A DNA stretch of 8,601 bases from contig DOCI01000275.1 in the NCBI GenBank assembly GCA_003503535.1, positions 1-8,601 on the forward strand. Reading direction: 5' to 3'. The number at the start of each line of letters is the position of its first letter. Position 1 is the stretch's first letter. Below, piece after piece: positions 6,600 to 8,601 of the stretch. A model generated the notes under the pieces. That model was not told where the DNA came from. It did no database searches and saw only the letters and a list, made by a program, of their open reading frames with translations. The DNA is from Planctomycetaceae bacterium. GTDB lineage: Bacteria; Planctomycetota; Planctomycetia; Planctomycetales; Planctomycetaceae. A program made the position numbers and the translations under genes.

Positions 6600-7223
6600 A
6601 TGTCTCAATTTTTTCAACCGGCCAGAAAAAATCCTTTCGCAACAGAGCATTTACTGAGTATTCCCTATCTCTATCAGGACACATCTCTCAATGAGTTAAT
6701 TGAACGCTTTGAACAAATGGGATCTCGTGCTGCACTTGTCGGTCCCGAGGGGCATGGTAAAACGACATTGCAAGAAACTATGGCTGCAGAGTATGAACGT
6801 CGTGGCGTAAAAACTCACTGGATTCGCGTAAGCCGCGATACTCCTCATTTGCCTAAAGGCATCTTTAAGCAATTGGCCGAACAGACTGCTCCAGAAGATT
6901 TGATTCTGTTCGATGGTGTTGAGCAAATCAGCCGTCTTGCCTGGTGGCGATTTCGACGCACATTGAAACCCGGTCAGGCGTGTTTGATTACGACCCACAC
7001 TCCTGGCTGGTTTCCAACGCTGCATGATTGTGCCACTGACCAGATGCTTTTAAGTGAAATCATCGCTCGACTTCCGATCTCTGATATTCAGATAGATTCA
7101 TCAGAGATCGGTGAAATCTGGCTGAAACATCGCGGCGATCTCCGGCAGGCTCTCTTTGAGTTGTACGATCGCTACGCCAGTGGGGAATTTTCGCTCGCGA
7201 ACGCGTTACCTCTCAGTGAATGA
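6600..7223 (+). CDS. Small P-loop ATPase of unknown role
   Basis: A 207-residue single-domain P-loop ATPase. An N-terminal NPFATEHLLSIPYLYQ (11-26) leads to Walker A GPEGHGKTT (48-56), with Lys54 for phosphate contact, and Walker B LILFDGVEQI (101-110), with Asp105 for magnesium. ITTHTPGWFPTL (130-141) occupies the sensor-1 position. The C-terminal part HRGDLRQALFELYDRYASGEF (177-197, helix) looks like a small lid. There is no signal peptide or membrane helix. No acid follows the Walker B aspartate directly (DG, not DE), so hydrolysis may be slow or use Glu108. From memory, planctomycete genomes carry many similar proteins beginning RNPFATR with a DGYEQL Walker B; I know of no assigned function. 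It follows the arrestin-like gene by 19 bases and precedes obg by 67, so it may form an operon with both. Confidence 0.85.
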   Translation: MSQFFQPARKNPFATEHLLSIPYLYQDTSLNELIERFEQMGSRAALVGPEGHGKTTLQETMAAEYERRGVKTHWIRVSRDTPHLPKGIFKQLAEQTAPEDLILFDGVEQISRLAWWRFRRTLKPGQACLITTHTPGWFPTLHDCATDQMLLSEIIARLPISDIQIDSSEIGEIWLKHRGDLRQALFELYDRYASGEFSLANALPLSE

Positions 7224-7290
7224 TTTTTTTGTTGGATTTCGTTAAGCTGAATAAAAATCAGTGATGTAATGAGAAAGTTGAGCGAGTCCG
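7224..7290 (+). other. Short intergenic region upstream of obg
   Basis: This 67-base gap begins with a run of seven T (7224-7230) just past the stop of the P-loop ATPase gene, but no stable GC-rich hairpin precedes it, so it is not a convincing terminator. It is otherwise AT-rich and could hold an obg promoter; I found no box pair with normal spacing. Read-through from the ATPase gene into obg is therefore possible. Confidence 0.5.
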
Positions 7291-8304
7291 ATGTTTATTG
7301 ATGAAATTACGCTGATCTGTCATGCCGGAGATGGTGGACGAGGCTGCATGAGCTTTCGGCGGGAAGCCCACGTCCCACGTGGCGGACCCGATGGTGGGGA
7401 TGGCGGCGATGGTGGCGATATTATCATGGTCGCAAGCGAGCACATGAATAGCCTGGGACATCTGGCAGGACATATCCACTGGAATGCTGAACGGGGAAGT
7501 CACGGCGAAGGGGATTTGTGCCGCGGTAAAAGTGGCAAGGATACTATCATTGAAGTTCCAGCCGGGACGCTGATTAAAGATGCTGAGCGTGGACATGTGC
7601 TAAAAGATCTTGCTCACCCTGGAGATCGTGTCGTCGTCGCCAAAGGTGGTCGCGGTGGACGTGGAAACAAACGCTTTGCGACTGCCACCAACCGGGCACC
7701 GCGCGAAGTCGAGCCGGGTGAGGCGGGAGAAGAGCGTCGCGTTTCTCTGGAATTGAAAATGATTGCCGATGTCGGTCTCGTTGGGAAACCAAATGCTGGC
7801 AAATCGACTTTGCTCAGTCGCATTACACGTGCAACACCAGAAATCGCGAATTATCCTTTTACGACCAAGCATCCCAATCTGGGTGTAGTTGAAGTCGGCT
7901 GGGATCAGGATTTTGTTGTCGCCGATATTCCCGGTTTAATTGAGGGCGCCCATGCAGGGATCGGTCTGGGACATGAGTTTCTAAGGCACGTCGAACGGAC
8001 ACGTTTACTCGTGCATCTGATTGAACCGATGCCGATGGATCAAACAGATCCGGTTGAGAACTATCATCAGATTCGAGAAGAACTTCGGCTGTATGATTTG
8101 GAACTGGATAAGCGTCCAGAAATTATTGTCATCACAAAAAGTGAATTGCCAGATGCAGAAGCTGCGGTCGAATTGCTGCAGGAAACGGTCAATCAACCGG
8201 TGCATTTAATCTCAGCAGTAACAGGACAGGGGTTGGACACTCTCAAGAGACTGATCGTTAAAAAACTGGATGAAATTAAAGAAGTTGAAGCGGCAGCTGA
8301 GTGA
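7291..8304 (+). CDS. obg: Obg/CgtA GTPase, ribosome assembly
   Basis: Obg is an essential GTPase that binds the 50S subunit and links ribosome maturation to growth and (p)ppGpp. The 337-residue protein opens with the glycine-rich Obg domain (1-157): DGGRGCMSFRREAHVPRGGP (14-33) followed by the GGDGGDGGD stretch and a second glycine cluster GGRGGRGNKRF (119-129). The GTPase domain carries G1 GKPNAGKST (165-173), switch I YPFTTKHPNLGVV (188-200), G3 DIPGLIEGA (212-220), G4 as ITKSE (281-285) where TKxE replaces the usual NKxD, and G5 SAVTGQGL (308-315). No OCT domain follows, so it is a short-form Obg (about 428 residues in Bacillus). The ATG at 7291 begins exactly at the Obg fold; the ribosome site is weak. 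It is probably cytoplasmic and may be co-transcribed with the ATPase gene upstream. Confidence 0.97.
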   Translation: MFIDEITLICHAGDGGRGCMSFRREAHVPRGGPDGGDGGDGGDIIMVASEHMNSLGHLAGHIHWNAERGSHGEGDLCRGKSGKDTIIEVPAGTLIKDAERGHVLKDLAHPGDRVVVAKGGRGGRGNKRFATATNRAPREVEPGEAGEERRVSLELKMIADVGLVGKPNAGKSTLLSRITRATPEIANYPFTTKHPNLGVVEVGWDQDFVVADIPGLIEGAHAGIGLGHEFLRHVERTRLLVHLIEPMPMDQTDPVENYHQIREELRLYDLELDKRPEIIVITKSELPDAEAAVELLQETVNQPVHLISAVTGQGLDTLKRLIVKKLDEIKEVEAAAE

Positions 8305-8320
8305 ATCGATAAGAAGGGGA

Positions 8321-8340
8321 GCAGGCACAGTGTGACCTGC
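8321..8340 (+). terminator. Hairpin after obg, no T tract
   Basis: GCAGG (8321-8325) pairs with CCTGC (8336-8340) and CAC (8326-8328) with GTG (8332-8334), leaving a 3-base loop and one bulged A (8335). It begins 16 bases after the obg stop. It is the most GC-rich hairpin between genes here, but no T run follows, so it could be a Rho-assisted transcript end or an RNA-stability stem, not a standard intrinsic terminator. Confidence 0.4.
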
Positions 8341-8376
8341 AAATATCTATTAAACAATCACTGGAGACTGTGAATC

Positions 8377-8601
8377 ATGACTCGCGTATCGCTGTTTCTT
8401 TTTTCTATCGTCCTGCAAGGTTCAATGCTTTCTGCTTTCGTAGAAGCTGGCGAATCGAGCACATTTGATGCGGAGAAACGCCCGGAGAAATGGGCTGTGA
8501 ATTATGGACACTGGGAACCCCAGGATGGGGTGCTGGTCTGTCGTCAGATGAAAGTCGATAATCATCCGGCTGCATCACGCTGGCAAATTCCTATGACCGA
8601 T
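8377..8601 (+). CDS. Secreted DUF1080/LamG-like protein, N-terminal part (runs off the window)
   Basis: Only the first 75 codons are inside the window and no stop is reached. Residues 1-24 look like a signal peptide: Arg3, hydrophobic core VSLFLFSIVLQGSMLSAFV, likely cut near EAG. The mature start reads FDAEKRPEKWAVNYGHWEPQ (20 residues), then DGVLVCRQMKVDNHPAASRW. The pattern W-x-V, G-x-W-x-x-x-D-G-V-L, D-x-H-x-A is what I recall from planctomycete DUF1080/glycoside hydrolase 16-like sandwich proteins, so a second exported carbohydrate-active-like or binding protein is likely. The ATG at 8377 has GGAG at 8363-8366, 10 bases upstream, slightly distant. The gene is 72 bases after obg, past a hairpin, and is probably a separate transcription unit. 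The function is inferred from the N-terminus only. Confidence 0.75.
   Translation, partial: MTRVSLFLFSIVLQGSMLSAFVEAGESSTFDAEKRPEKWAVNYGHWEPQDGVLVCRQMKVDNHPAASRWQIPMTD

Noticed and set aside
7229..7258. TTGTTG or TTGGAT with AATAAA/TAAAAA as an obg promoter
   Set aside because: Spacing between the boxes is 14-15 bases, short of the normal 16-18, in an AT-rich stretch where such matches are expected by chance.
7258..7596. Minus-strand frame of 112 codons opposite the start of obg
   Set aside because: It lies antisense to the highly conserved glycine-rich Obg domain, which by itself creates long open complementary frames; no motif or ribosome site.

Overview
The window looks like chromosomal DNA from a member of the Planctomycetes, probably a Gimesia/Rubinisphaera-type lineage. 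This is inferred from gene content, not from a marker gene. The clues are: a plant-like fused 3-dehydroquinate dehydratase/shikimate dehydrogenase; tetrahydromethanopterin (H4MPT)-type C1 genes in a genome that is otherwise bacterial; secreted 3-keto-disaccharide hydrolase (DUF1080) proteins; a small P-loop ATPase of a kind I associate with planctomycetes; moderate G+C; and starts that often lack a strong Shine-Dalgarno.

Layout. The left 5.3 kb is read on the minus strand. In transcription order it holds a DUF447 flavin-binding-like protein (5276-4641), the H4MPT enzyme beta-RFAP synthase (4647-3610, overlapping the previous gene by 7 bases), a Ycf46-like AAA+ ATPase (start best placed at 3518, end 2010), an AT-rich 478-base spacer rich in inverted repeats, and aroDE (1531-41). 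From 5.4 kb onward genes are on the plus strand: a secreted DUF1080 protein (5439-6146), an arrestin-like beta-sandwich protein of unknown function (6209-6580), a P-loop ATPase (6600-7223, 19 bases downstream), the ribosome-associated GTPase Obg (7291-8304), and the first 75 codons of another secreted DUF1080/LamG-like protein (8377 to window end). The 162 bases between 5276 and 5439 separate the divergent blocks and must hold promoters for both sides, though I could not identify them.

How the genes relate. DUF447 and RFAP synthase form a translationally coupled pair for making the H4MPT cofactor, used in planctomycetes for formaldehyde oxidation and C1 transfer. The Ycf46-like ATPase probably shares their transcript, but its role is unknown. 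aroDE supplies chorismate; chorismate is the source of 4-aminobenzoate, a likely RFAP synthase substrate, so the adjacency is metabolically sensible but may be chance. The arrestin-like/P-loop pair is the least understood part. Obg is a housekeeping ribosome-assembly GTPase, here with a non-canonical G4 motif.

I found no tRNA, rRNA, CRISPR array, transposase or phage gene. The most unusual non-coding element is a 113-base unit at 1646-1758 bounded by a perfect 17-base inverted repeat.
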